Shown here in pieces: positions 35,129-46,597 of a stretch of DNA of 64,000 nucleotides (its first letter is position 1; each line of letters begins with the position of its first letter). A program made the translations under genes and the position numbers. The DNA comes from Saksenaea vasiformis B4078. Taxonomy: Eukaryota; Mucoromycota; Mucoromycetes; Mucorales; Saksenaeaceae. A model generated the notes under the pieces. That model was not told where the DNA came from. It did not search any database and saw only the letters and a list, made by a program, of their open reading frames with translations. The stretch covers positions 1 through 64,000 of the forward strand of contig JNDT01002356.1 of the NCBI GenBank assembly GCA_000697055.1. Direction: 5' to 3'.

Positions 35129-35385
35129 TTGCGGTGGTGTTTTTCGTCCATCATTGAAGTAAGTAAATGTAGTTATTGGAACCTCTCAGTATCATACATC
35201 TTCTGCAACAGAACGCTACACGTTGTGTCGCTTCAAATCCTCTACAGCGCGTACTTAGCCACTGGCCTCATCACAGATAGTGCGGGTTCGGCTTCCAGCC
35301 TCGGCGGAATTACCCTCACGGTACAGTTTTGAGGTTTTCAATGAGAGTTGATCTACGCGAATTCTTTACGTCTGTTGACGCTCTC
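35129..35385 (+). repeat. Dispersed repeat, copy A (diverged)
   Basis: It aligns in order with copies B and C: GAAGTAAGTAAATG, then GTCGCTTCAAATCCTCTACAG, then GGCGGAATTACCCTCACGG, then TTTTGAGGTTTTC. It is the most diverged copy and has lost the UUCG hairpin. Confidence 0.55.
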
Positions 35386-36169
35386 AGTCCCATTCAGGTC
35401 AATGAGACGTTCATTGATATTGTAAAAGCAGATACCACGGATATGCAGCTGCGCGCTCATAAATACGCTTTTCTATCAAATCCGAATATGTCATTATTCT
35501 TTTGTGCACATAGCATTTCCTCCGCTCTTTAGTGACAAGCAATATCCATATAGTTCTCATCTGACCAACAAAAGAATTCATTGGATTTGTCTCCTTTCCC
35601 TTAAACGCGTACTACATTTCTTGCTATTTATTTTTTTTTCATTTACTTTCAGTTTTTATATAAAATAGGAATCTTCATCGCCTGTCCACACTCTCCGTCC
35701 CTCTTTGTTTGCCAGACGTGAGCTCTAGCTAAAACGATGTTGTACCGTTTCTATCCGGAGTTAACCGTCTGAGTTTGGGTTTTTGGTACCGCTTGACAAC
35801 TTGTGGTACGCGATCAGATATAGAAATACGCTATTACCGTATTCATCGATACACGGATAGTCATCAGTAGCCAGAGTCTAGTGTAAAAAGGATAGTAAAG
35901 GAGTTACGTGACACAATATCACCGTATCCGAATGGTTAGTATTTTAACCACAACCTTTCAGCCAATAAAACTCCAGAATTAGGTTCTCACACAAGACTTC
36001 CTTGATAAGAAACATTAGATCCTACAACCATGCGTGGTTTCAAGGATACACTACAATTCTTTACTTGAATGATACTGCCTTGGATAGGCAGCGTATGAAA
36101 TGTTCGACGAGATTGGAGATCATGTTTCGGATGATTCCTTTTTAAGCAGTCCTACAAATTTTGCGCGTT

Positions 36170-36460
36170 TCACGTAGTCAGTATTGCTCATCTCCCACAA
36201 TAGATTGCCAGACGTTGTATCGCTTCAAGTCCTCTGCACGCCGTTCAAAAATGGCCGCTCCTATACCATCGGGTCTCCCCAACCTCCTGCCGCCCCCACC
36301 GAATTAGGTGCGGTGCTTCGTCCCCCGTCGATGGGCGGGATTACCCTTCGGGGGTAAGTGAAAAGATATCAAAGCATCTCTCATACTAACCATGAATTCT
36401 TTTTATGCTGCTCGAATAAATTTTGCGTCCGCTGAAGGCCAAGTTTATGTAAGTTGATTG
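36170..36460 (+). repeat. Dispersed repeat, copy B, with two hairpins
   Basis: It shares with copy C (reverse-complemented) TATCGCTTCAAGTCCTCTGC, a GC-rich middle, GGGATTACCCTTCGGGGG and AATAAATTTTGCGTCC over about 280 nt. It contains a CACC-GAATTA-GGTG stem-loop at 36297-36310 and a TACCC-TTCG-type hairpin at 36342-36356. No coding content is recognised. Confidence 0.65.
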
Positions 36461-36499
36461 ATCTTCAGACGAAAAATTGGTGTACTGATGGCCGCATAT

Positions 36500-36560
36500 T
36501 CAAATCTTCTTCAGCGTAAATTTGGCTCTTGAGAGACGCAAGATTTATTTAGTGTAGCGT
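36500..36560 (-). repeat. Partial inverted copy of the dispersed repeat
   Basis: The reverse complement contains CTTGCGTCTCTCAAGAGCC and AAATTTACGCTGA, matching the block at 41.44 kb. It lies head-on to copy B only 40 bp away. Confidence 0.5.
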
Positions 36561-36634
36561 AAAAGACAATTAAATAAACACTATTGGCTCCTGGATTTTG
36601 CTTCTACAGGTCAAAACAGATGCACTTGCTTGAG

Positions 36635-36705
36635 ATGAGGACAGCTCAAAAAAGATGTGGACAATTAGGATGAGGACAGTTAAAAGAGATGCTGACAGGC
36701 CCCTG
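36635..36705 (+). repeat. Short tandem repeat, about four 16-20 nt units
   Basis: Units begin GATGAGGACAGCT, GATGTGGACAATT, GATGAGGACAGTT and GATGCTGACAG, separated by A-rich linkers. Confidence 0.5.
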
Positions 36706-36876
36706 AGGCCATGGAAATCGAAGAGTCGATAATTCCATGGCTCGTAAGAAGTGTCGATCGGAGGCGGCGGTAACTCCATTCTCAAAAGAACTGTTACTGC
36801 ATACAATGGACACCATTGCTACAGAAACTAATCCTGCGAACGGTGCGATACTTGCAGATAAGGGACAGTGAGGCAT

Positions 36877-37707
36877 GCGAGTGCAGCGAGACTGTAGAAC
36901 GGTTTATTGACCGAAAAGGGAGTGAAAATACTAATAAAAGCACTCTGGTTAATTCTCATTACGTGTTTTAACTATTGGTATGTTATTTTCCGCTAGTGAT
37001 GCTTGATTGGAAGATGAGACGATATTCACTGTCAGTATGATCTGTCTTTATATTGTAACTGCTAGGTACGACACAATGAAACTTTCGAGAGAAGAGTCCT
37101 GACAATTGACGGTCGATTTGAGCTGATGCCAGAGATTTTTCCGAATCGCAACCATTTCTGCTCATCCTGGCAATTGATCTACTGGAGCGGCCAAGCTGGC
37201 CTTTGAGGGAAGTCGAAGGAACGCGTGGTTGATGGGAAATGGCAAAATACGCGACGACTCTTGTGGGTTGTCCGCTCGAAATATAGAGGTAATTAGAATT
37301 TCTAGGATTCATACTATTGCATTGCTCAAACAGCGTTCATAGATTTCACAGCTACCAGCAGCGACACACTAGCAGAATACTGAGAGCATTGCAAAGTAGA
37401 TGCACGTCTATGGCAAACACTAGGTTATGCAAGAAATATGCCTCTACCTCGAACAAACCTATCGTCAAAAAAGGAAGAACTACTAAGGAATATGTATCTG
37501 GAACTCGTATCCGTAGAGTTAAAAGGCGAATCTTCTACAAGTTGCTTGTTGTTATACGATACAATAGATGCTTAACCGCTTGAACACATTTATTAAATAG
37601 CTGGTCCAGGGACTGTACCCCGAGGACTGTCTGCGGACGACGCGCTGGATGGACACATTCTTGGAAATGGCGACGGGTACGCAACGGCTCTCAATCCGAA
37701 TTCATAG
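36877..37707. other. Intergenic; possible decayed N-terminus of the USP-like gene
   Basis: Bases 37411-37540 encode a Lys/Arg-rich stretch (SNKPIVKKGRTTKEYVSGTR) in a plus frame. It could be the leader of the protease remnant that starts at 37708. Nothing else is recognised. Confidence 0.3.
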
Positions 37708-38502
37708 ATGTCCTGCTACATCGACGCACCATTCGAGATGTTGCTGCAATCAGCCTTGCCTTTGATCGGCAGCAATACATCTACGTACTTCGACAAGTCG
37801 AATATATTTGATAAGGCATTGATGGATGCGCTTTCTCGTTATCGTGAAAACGATCAAGCGCTCCATTTCAAAGCCTCTGATGATTTTCGTCGATTTGTGT
37901 GGGAAAACACGCCATATAATGCAGAGATGAACGACGCAGTCGAATTTCTAGACTTCTTCCTGAACCTGATGTCGTTTGAGTTTCAGTCCTTAATCTCCCT
38001 TCAGCTCGAAAAACGGATGTCTTGCGGATGCTCTACAGAATCCACCAAGTACAAATACATCGAGGATGTTCGTCAATATGATATCAAAGGCAGAAAGGAC
38101 GCCCAACACATGTCGAATGAGCAATTTTCAAAATGGTTTGCCGAGAAGATTGAAGACAAGAAATTGCGCAAGTGCAGAAGATGTAACAGCATCACCGTCA
38201 TAACCAATGAAGTGGTCGCACATCCTCCATTCCCTGTATTATGAGACATTCCACTTCCCTCCCTCGTTTATGCTTAACAATTCCACCTATGCCCTATATG
38301 CCGAAATTCACTCAACCAACAGTCCGGCCATAATTTCTATGCAGACGCTTTGATACCCAATGCTAACCGTCATTTACTCGCTCATCTAGACAATATGAAC
38401 AATCAGATTTATCCATTGGTGCACGTCCCTGGCGATCATAGTACATCTCTTAGTGAGAATATTACGTTATTGTCATTCCCAACAACTAGTATATAAGCTC
38501 TG
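37708..38502 (+). pseudogene. Decayed USP-like cysteine protease (C19-type) of a repeat-associated family
   Basis: The first frame (37708-38244) starts at the catalytic-Cys region (MSCYIDAPFEMLL, family pattern N-S-C-Y-I-D-x). It continues through FRRFVWENTPYN and two Cys pairs (SCGC; CRRC). The frame then shifts: FMLNNSTYALYAEIHSTNS is read in another phase (about 38240-38322). The original phase returns with SGHNFYADALIPNANRHLL, carrying the likely catalytic His. So two compensating indels break an otherwise preserved domain. Ubiquitin-specific proteases remove ubiquitin-like modifiers; related domains are abundant next to mobile elements in Mucorales genomes (recollection, not checked). 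The N-terminus is missing or not found. Confidence 0.6.
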
Positions 38503-39164
38503 AACAATAGCACTCGTAAAAGACATCGAACTCTGCTCTGGTATTCAGCCAAGGCTTCTTTCCTTCTCTGATCTTGTCGACAGAAGCATCAACCAAATAC
38601 GGCGAGAAATCGTGTAATAAGTTATAAAATACTTTATTGGTTGATCAGGACACAATAAGACACGTTAGGAAACGTTGGCTGTGATGTTTATCGTACTGGT
38701 ATAGAAAGATATATAGGTCGTAAAGGTAGTAAAGCAAATAAAATCATCAGCATTATCAGGATTGGCCAGCCCTAGTTAGGCGATGTATCTACATTTCTAA
38801 GTAAAAAGTGAATGGATGGCAAAAAGGTATCGCAGCATGCTTCTGAAGTAATGTTACAACAGGATCACCCAAAAGTATGAGAAAAAAAAAATTCTCAAGA
38901 ACGATTCCTATTTAAATGCCGACTTTTTGGCTTGTTTGCAACTTGTGGTATTTTAGTACTGCGGATGCACTACAGTAGCAGCGGCTTAGATGCCGCAGTT
39001 GAGTCGACTGGAGAGTACTGCGGGAGAGGATTGGGGTGCACCAAGGTCGGGGCGTGCACCTATGACGTCATGCGCTCTGATGGGCGCCGTGGCAGTGGCG
39101 AAATCCTCGCTTGAATCGAGTCAACAAACTTCCGCCCGTTGACACCAACAGAAAATTGTTCATC
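38503..39164. other. Upstream region of the SR protein gene; no gene seen
   Basis: A 60-codon frame at 38932-39114 is Gly/Ser/Arg-mixed and not recognised. The segment 38980-39115 is GC-richer than its surroundings and lies just before the SR gene start. Confidence 0.35.
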
Positions 39165-40962
39165 ATGGCCTCAACCGTATATGTCGGAAATATACCGTCT
39201 CAAGCGCACCCGGATGACCTGAAAAGAATGTTCAACAAATACGGTCGGGTTGTAATGGTCGAAACCAAGTTGGGTTACGCGTTTGTTGTAAGTTTTTCCA
39301 CCACCTTTTGAATCGCTGCCTACATCATCTGCGTCGAGCCGAGACAAAAAGAAGGGAAGAATGGAGAAGAAGACAAAGACCCTTTTTTTCTTTTCTCCTT
39401 TCTCCTTCTTTTCGCAAACCGGGTGGGAGAAAAGAAGGACTCGTTGTGGAACACACCACCTCTCTCTCTCTGTCTCTCCATCTTTTTTTTCTTTTTTTTT
39501 GCGCGGCGCATTGTTATTTCTTTTATGGCAGGCAACCCGGCTGACTGACATTTGAAAAAGGACATGGAAGATCGACGATCATGCGATGAAGTGATTCACA
39601 GGTTAAACGGCATCAGTTTTATGGGCAATACACTACGAGTGGAATTGGCACATAGTGAAACGGATAGAAGATACGGCGGCCCAACGTCAGCAAAAGATAC
39701 ATGTTACAAATGTGGAGGAATAGGTCATTTTGCACGTAACTGTCCAAGGTAAGACCCGTCGTTCGTCTCTTGGTCGATCAAAGCCTTTCGGGACACTTTT
39801 TTTTCTTTCTCTCTCCATTATGATTGTGCGGAACATACGCATATGAAAAGAGAAAAAAAAAGACATATGAAATTAGTTAGTTGCAGATGGAGACACGTAC
39901 TGGCATACACACGTACACACAGACACAAAAACGTAGAAAGTGACACGGATATGCTCTCAGAAAGATGTACACCTATACGCACATACACATACAGAGGGAG
40001 AGAAAGAGAGAAAGATAGACAGAGAGATAGAGAGAGAGAAAGAAAGAAAGAAAGAAATCACGCAACCTCACGTCATGTTCACGCACCGTATTCCCTTTTA
40101 GTGGTCTTGTCGACGCTCCACGTCCAGCTCCACCTCTCCCTCCTATGCATCGTCGTCCTGATTACCGTGATAATCGTCATGTTAAACCATCTAGAGATCG
40201 ATACGTGCCGGGATATCGTGGAAGCGCGCCATCACCGTTGCCACCACCCCCACCTCCTCCAATAGGACCAGCAGCGCTAGTCTCAGACAGAGGATACAGG
40301 TCGGCGTACGGTCGTCCCGAGCCGGCTGGTTTCAATGAACGCTACCGTCAGCCAGTTGATCGCTTTACGCGTCCAATGGATTATCCGCCGAGTACGTTGG
40401 AAAAAGAGGAGACATACGAGAGCAAATGGGAACATAGGAAGGAACTGATGATTTGAGATGAAACCGCAGGAGACTATGAGCGACCGCGTCACTACCCTCC
40501 AACGGATCGATACGCAACACCCCTTAACGGACGTGGGCCAATTCCTGAGCGGCTGGGCTACCGCGAACGTGAACCGCCATACCCAATGACGTTGCCGAGA
40601 GAACCACGTCTGTCTCGATCGGCCGAAAGAGATTATCGGTAACTATCTAGTTGTCTGATTTGAGGACAGCTTTACTAATGCTCTTTTCGGTTTCGTTTTA
40701 GGGGACGACTTCCGCCTCCAAGGTACCGCGAATCACCTGAAAGGCTCGATTCCCGAATGCCAAATAGGTAGACCATAGTCATACGACAACTGCCAATGAA
40801 AATTGATTTTCTTCCTTTGCTAGGGCTGTGCCTCGCCGTTCCCTCAGTCCACGTTACCGCGACTCCCGTCCTCCGCCACCTGAAATCAGCCATGGACGAC
40901 GACGTTCTCGAAGCCCGCCTGTACGAGCAAGAGGTCCCAGAACGCCCAGTCCTCGAAGATAG
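39165..40962 (+). CDS. SR-type splicing factor with RRM, CCHC zinc knuckle and Pro/Arg/Ser-rich tail
   Basis: The model joins 39165-39287, 39561-39748, 40102-40391, 40470-40638, 40702-40767 and 40824-40962, closing at 324 aa. The RRM spans residues 1-85, with RNP2 TVYVGNIPS and RNP1 LGYAFVDMEDRR; the latter is created by joining exons 1 and 2. A CCHC knuckle follows (CYKCGGIGHFARNC). The rest is Pro/Tyr/Arg-rich and ends with SR-type dipeptides (GRRRSRSPPVRARGPRTPS). This resembles plant RSZ and animal SRSF7-type proteins that bind pre-mRNA and guide splice-site choice in the nucleus. Introns 1 and 2 (273 and 353 nt) are far longer than usual in this window, so they may be regulated. Confidence 0.88.
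39895..40058 (+). repeat. Simple repeats (CA- then GA/GAAA-rich) inside intron 2 of the SR gene
   Basis: ACACGTACACACAGACACA-type sequence is followed by about 70 nt of AGAGAGAAAGAAAG repeats, on the transcribed strand of the intron. Confidence 0.7.
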
Positions 40963-41439
40963 TTAAACGCTGAATCCTCAACAAGGTGCAAGAAAGCAAT
41001 ATGTTCATAACCATTATTAAAAAAAGTTTTTTCCTTGTCTTATTTTATCATATTGTGTTCATGAAGAAAACCGATGAACTTATTGTTAGCGCGTGCAGAC
41101 AAGTGTTGACGATTAGTGACGTTGCATAGGCAGGTCTCCAGTAGATACAACAGTCAACTAACAGAACAGTTCATTCTCAAACGTATTCGCAAACGTGAAA
41201 GTGCTCACGCTAAGATACATGGATCGTAGGTCAATGTTTCGTGGCATACCTGTGAATCGCAGTTGCGCCAGTAAAATCATTCTTCGGCAACAGATATTTC
41301 ATCAGGGCCCGAACTAGCCGCGTCGTGATTGGGTTGCACAACGGTGCCACCTTTGTGTATTCCTCTCAGAGTCAAACTTCAAAGGCTGTTCTCATTGCGA
41401 ATAAGACAGCAATATTACTGTTTATCGGACACCTTGTTA
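40963..41439. other. Intergenic; nothing seen
   Basis: This is the 3' flank of the SR gene, with AATAAA-like/TTATTAAAAAAAG sequence near 41010. No ORF or repeat was recognised. Confidence 0.4.
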
Positions 41440-41500
41440 CGCTACTTTAAACAAATTATGCGTCCATGAAGAGCCAAATTTGCACTGAGAGGAAAATAAA
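41440..41500 (+). repeat. Partial copy of dispersed repeat, abutting a MITE
   Basis: TTACGCTACTTTAAACAAAT and TGCGTCCATGAAGAGCC match the 36.50 kb (inverted) and 30.28 kb copies. It ends a few bases before the left inverted repeat of the 41.5 kb element. Confidence 0.5.
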
Positions 41501-41511
41501 ATATACGGAAT

Positions 41512-42226
41512 TACTACGGACACTCCAACGGGACACTCCAATACCCCCAAATCCTGAACGGACAGTAAAATAGAAGTATCGCTAGTTGTCATACTCAGGT
41601 GTAGTGTAGTACAGAAACAGCGAGGTCTCTCACAATGGAGTGTCCCGTGGTGGAGCGCCCTGCAGCAAAGCCAGATACACTACAGTACGCACTCTATATA
41701 AGGATATTCGATAAATTTGACAGGCAGTATCTTACAAGGCGGATGTCCAGAAGTTTTGTACATATGGAATCGTTTTCCGAATCGAAAAATGACGAATGAA
41801 TATGCAATGTCTGAGAGACCGCCAATGTTTTAAAAAATGTGATTGATTGAAATGATCGCTACTGTACGATATTAAAGCGTTTCTAAAGAGAATACACTCG
41901 TTTTATTTGGAAAAGAGATGACGTGTGATGCGCGAACGCGTAGCATTCGCTCAACTTTTGGACATTCCGAGAGATACGATCATCCTCCCAAGTTCTACTA
42001 GCAAATATTCTCGAGAAAATAATAAACTCCCTGTCTACCCAGAATATTATTATATCAAGTATCTACTGCAGCATATCTGAAGGTAATTGTTGGGACCCGG
42101 CAACAAAAACTCTGCCGCAGGACACTTCGCTATGGGGCACTGCACTATGGGACACTCCACTGTAACCGAGTTAAGCGTTAGAATGATTTTGGGGGCTGCA
42201 GTGTCCCGTTGGAGTGTCCCTAGCAA
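41512..42226. mobile_element. MITE-like element with ~40-bp inverted repeats and repeated GGACACTCC motifs
   Basis: The left end reads CTACGGACACTCCAACGGG-ACACTCCAATACCCCCAAATC. The right end, reverse-complemented, reads CTAGGGACACTCCAACGGG-ACACTGCAGCCCCCAAAATC. Further copies of the motif lie inside: GGAGTGTCCCGTGGTGGAGC near 41636 and GGGACACTCCACTGTA near 42153. No coding sequence is visible. Target-site duplication is unclear (ATT or TA on both sides). Total length is about 715 bp. Confidence 0.7.
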
Positions 42227-45200
42227 TACTCTATAATCTCATCCTGTCAGCTGGAGATGGGAAAATGAAGCGCAGAGGACTTAAAGCGATATAAAAGTCC
42301 GGTGAGATATATTGTGGAAGTTGCGTGGGGCAGCATGCACCGGCTAGTTTGTTTGTATTCACGGGTGGGCGGAAGATCGGATCAACGCCGACTGGTTGAG
42401 GTCGCTCGCCTTGTTCGTCAGTTCTTTTTTTTTTTGACGTGTCCACCTAAGTTAAGGTAATGTAATGGGTCGCCAAGGCCACATATGCTGTAGCGAGATC
42501 GAGCGTAGACCAAAAAGCTCGGTGAGAAAACTCTTTATTTCCTAGCTATACTAGTATTTTACAGAAAGCCTACCGAAAAAGGTGTACGTGCTGTGAACGA
42601 TATAGGTAGTTTGCTACTCATGTTCCTCGTTACTCTTCTTTGCTCGTCTCGTTGTTTGTCTCGCTGACTGGCTTGCCTGTTCGCCTCATTGTTCGTCTTC
42701 TTGTTCTTATTGTTCTTCTTGTTTTTCGCCTTGTTGTTCGTCTTGCTAAACTCGTTCGCCAAACGATTCACTCATCCGGCGGCATCATCCCATCGCCGTG
42801 ACAGATGCATCGGGAACCCATGGGTTGATCGTTGGCGAGATTCAATCCACCTCCGGAATGGCCCCCCACAGAGCCAGAACCGTACACCAACTGAACCCAG
42901 ATGGACGTCATCCAGCCCAACAGGCAAATGCCATCAGGACCGTGCCGGGGTTTGCCAACTCTTACCTTAAGAGCCAGCGGTTGTGCACGAACTTTAGAAA
43001 TGAATCTCTGGCGTCATGCAAACCAGTTCGAACCAGGAGCGCACAACCAGAAGAGCATACACCCAACTAATCATACGTCAAGCTCTAAAGCGCATGTCGG
43101 CCAACACACCGGAGTGAAAGCTATCCAGATGATTCAGCGCCTAGAACCAGTCTGCCCTGTAGACCGGACCCACAGGAACATACGTTAACCGACTTTCAAG
43201 GCAAAGCCAGCTAAAACGGAGGTATTTTAAAGAATCATCTCTGGGAACCTACCATCCCCACAAGACCGAAGTCTTGAGACGTGCGCAGGCTAGCCCAATG
43301 AAGGGATAACCAGCCAAGCAAGACGCTTAACCCAAAGAACAATCAATCCGAAGATCAACTGCCCTAAGAACGCACGCTGCCATGTAGTTTAAGGATAACT
43401 CCTTGGGAACATGACATGCCCGCGCGTGTTGGCCAACTCCATAAAGGTGAGAACCAGTCAGCTGAAGCTCCAATCCAGGAATAAATCCGGGAAGTCGTTA
43501 CCCAACCCAAAGGAGCACGATGATTCAATGGACACGCGAAATCCCAGAAAAAAGATCGCCTTAAGACCATGTAGAATCATCCCGGGACGGGAATCATCAA
43601 ATCCTAAGACGATGCGCCAGATAACAGAAGTTATCTACTAATAAGTTTCCTCCTCCTTCAGAAACCCATTAGCCAAAAGGACCGAAATCCTTAGGGACGA
43701 CTTTGAGGTTTGGCACGGCAACTAGCGTACTAGTTACTGGACGGCGACCAATCGGAGGACCGGCGATGCATATGGTGTCAAGCCTCGGTCTTGGTTTGCA
43801 TAGTCTAACTTCCCTGAGTCTCTAAAAGAAAGAAGATGGATACGTATGGCAGGTTGTTATCTACCCACCATACCGTAGCCCGTAGCGCGAGGTCTACTTA
43901 AAATAATTAGTAAAAAGAATAAAATTAAACGTGATAAACATACCTTTGAAGAAGATGACCAATCATGGAATACTCAGTAGACTATGCAGGAATATGGCAC
44001 CAATCTCTGTGGGGGATCATCCCGGAAGCGAAAGGAAGGTTGATCTGCGCCGTAACTCCAACGTACATGAGGTCCGTTTATGGTCCCTGCCCCGGAGTGG
44101 GAAACTATAATAGCTGGGTTACACTTTGTGAAACAAACACACTACTAAAAGCGTACCTGATTGATCGGCATTTGTGTTCTTGCACAACACCGACGCAGAG
44201 GTGAATGGCGTAATGTCGGTGATGATCTGTAGTTGACAGGTAAATGAATGAGAAGAATCAAGTGAATGGTACTGCCCTCGGCCAAAGGCGGAAGTTTCAG
44301 AGCCCAACGTGTAAATGTAGACCGTACTCTCAAAAGAGCATGTCGAAATCTGAAATGGGAGTTAATGAGGAAAGAATAAATGATCGAACGATTCCTAAAG
44401 CATACCGTGTTGAAATAAATAGAAACGCGTCGAAAACGCGAGATACGCGTGGTTTCGGAAACTATGCAACGTATAAAAAACGGTTTTGTTTGAAAAATAA
44501 CTTACCGAGAGTTTTGTTGCGGCAAGAGAATAGCGGAAACGCAAAAGCAGTAGTAGTAATAATAATAATAATAAAAGAATGAGATAAAAGATAAAGTTAA
44601 AAAAGAATAAGAAAAAAAGAGAGAAGTAGAAAGAGAAGAAATATAAAAAAAAAACTCGTTTGTCGGCATCATCAGCAAAGAGTGGCCAGCTCTTTGCAAC
44701 TTCTTGTATGTCTGGCCAGGACAACAAGAACGCATAATGATGATGTTGGCCTCTGACACTGAGTATAACAAGAAGTATAAAGAAGAGAACAAAGACTTAC
44801 CAAAAGAAAGATATAAACGAAACAGAAAAGAAAACGAAAAGGAAAAAAAAACGGCCTTTTTAAGGGCCTCTTGAGAAATCAACCTGAGCGCGTTATGTCA
44901 CTTCCCAAGATAATGCACCGTTTACCAAGGAAACAAAAAGATGTGCGATTATTGAAGTGGTCTCTCATTTCGGACGTCAGTTGGAATGGGCATTATCTCA
45001 TTCGAATGTCATGCAGTCCGGTCATTCAGTCGAATGCTGCGAAATCGCGATTATAAAAACAGTCGAATGTAACCGGTAACTACATTGCTCTCTCCACTGA
45101 TTACTCTCAGTACATTTTTCTTATTGTAAGTAACTTAATCTTTCTTCAGTATTATTTTACTGCCAGTCTTAATGGTAATTGCATAAACAGATTGATCCCG

Positions 45201-45539
45201 TTACCGCCGTCGGATTTTCATTAAACCAAGGAAAGGAAGGGTGCCCTTGCAATATCAAGCGTCGCTTCTCATTACAAAAGGCACTTGCCTATTTAGAGTG
45301 TTGTAGGTACGTGAAATGGAGTTTGGTTGCTTGGTTCTTACGTGATCGATTAGCACTTTGGCGGGTATGGCTTACGGTCCTCTCATAAATCTGGTCATGA
45401 CGGTCGTATCTACGGTACAATAGGAAGCTAGCTGCAGCTTACATCAAAAACATAAAAGATGTCCTCAAGTCGAAAGACGTGCAAAAATAGAAAGGAGATG
45501 GTGGTTTAGGGAAGTGTCGTTGTGAAAAATAGATGTCCA
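42227..45539. other. Gene-free region with unusual composition
   Basis: Bases 42600-42770 are T/G/C triplet-rich (TTGTTCTTCTTG-type). Bases 42780-43650 are rich in A and C with few T runs on the plus strand and several open plus frames (to 95 codons), but no motif is recognisable. Bases 44560-44660 contain an AAT/ATA microsatellite and A/G tracts. No tRNA or other RNA gene was found. Confidence 0.45.
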
Positions 45540-45850
45540 GTGGACGCAAAATTTATTCCAGCAGCATACAAAATAACTCTTGGTTAGTAAATGGAAGATA
45601 CTTTGAGGTTTTTTACTTATCCCCCCCGAAGGGGTAATCCAGTGATTACACGGTGACCCAACCCCGCACCGAAGCGGTGGGAGCGGGTAGAGGGAGGACG
45701 GTCGGCATCTAGGAGCGGACGATTGTGGGACGGTCTGCAGAAGACTTGAAGCGATCCAAAGTTTGGGCGATCTATCACAAAAAAGAAATCAGTGATGCTG
45801 AGTATGATAGCGTTTACTTACTTAAGTGGTGAACATAAGTTACACACACG
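45540..45850 (-). repeat. Dispersed repeat, copy C, with two GC-rich hairpins
   Basis: It is in inverse orientation to copies A and B. On the minus strand it shows GGATCGCTTCAAGTCTTCTGC, CACCG-CTT-CGGTG (45667-45679), ATTACCCC-TTCG-GGGGGG (45620-45638), then AATAAATTTTGCGTCCACTGG. Similarity to copy B covers about 280 nt. Confidence 0.65.
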
Positions 45851-46597
45851 GCCAAGGCGGCTCGAGACAGAGGTGACGCAGCCTAAACAAGAGGCAGAAA
45901 ACATGAATAATCTTGCAGGTGTAATAGATTGACGTTCTTACCGGGGACGTTAAAGTTGAAAAGAGTCAAAGAATAAAAAAAGATTCATGCATCTCTTTAA
46001 ATACGGATAATATCTATTCGACGTGAAGGCTCATTCAAAATTCAGTATCATGTGGCACTATCGGAATCAGTTTGTAGCCTATCGCGAACCAGGGCAAGAT
46101 GTTTAGAAGATGTTCCTGTGTTTCTAGAAATCTAGAGTGCCCACCTAAATTTGTCTTGCGGCAAGCACAACAAAATACATTGATTCAAAGTTACTGCCCT
46201 TGCGATCTGTAATCACTAAAAGGCGTCCCTACTATACCACTATGGAAATTGCAACAGCGGTCATCCGACTCGGCTATCATCAATTTATCGATGGACATTT
46301 GCATGACTTCAAATAGGCATACATCCTGCACAAGAGAGTCCTTTGTTGACTATCGCAGTTGTCTTCAAAGCGTTATCGCCTTTGTCTCCCGGAGGCGTGG
46401 CTGACTAAAGTGAGAGAATTTTGAAAGAACTTGATAGGATAAGAAACGACCACTATACTTTCAAAGATCCTTCACACAAATAGGAGGTCCAGGAACACCT
46501 GATCCTCAAAGAATGCGGTAATTGTCAAATATTCTTCAGCAAGTTGAAAAAAAAAGATATATTTATCACTATTATATCAAGTCGTCCTTTGCTCTGC
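45851..46597. other. Intergenic; nothing recognised
   Basis: This is the 3' flank of the membrane-protein gene. No open frame of note and no repeat was identified. Confidence 0.4.

Noticed and set aside
41700..42230. Regularly repeated GGACACTCC motifs as a CRISPR-like array
   Set aside because: The spacing is irregular, orientation alternates, and the motifs belong to the inverted-repeat element; the genome is eukaryotic.
42559..42771. Asn/Lys-rich minus frame (70 codons)
   Set aside because: It is the translation of a triplet-like simple repeat with no other coding evidence.
43020..43045. GTTCGAACC as a tRNA B box
   Set aside because: No matching A box, acceptor stem or cloverleaf could be formed around it.
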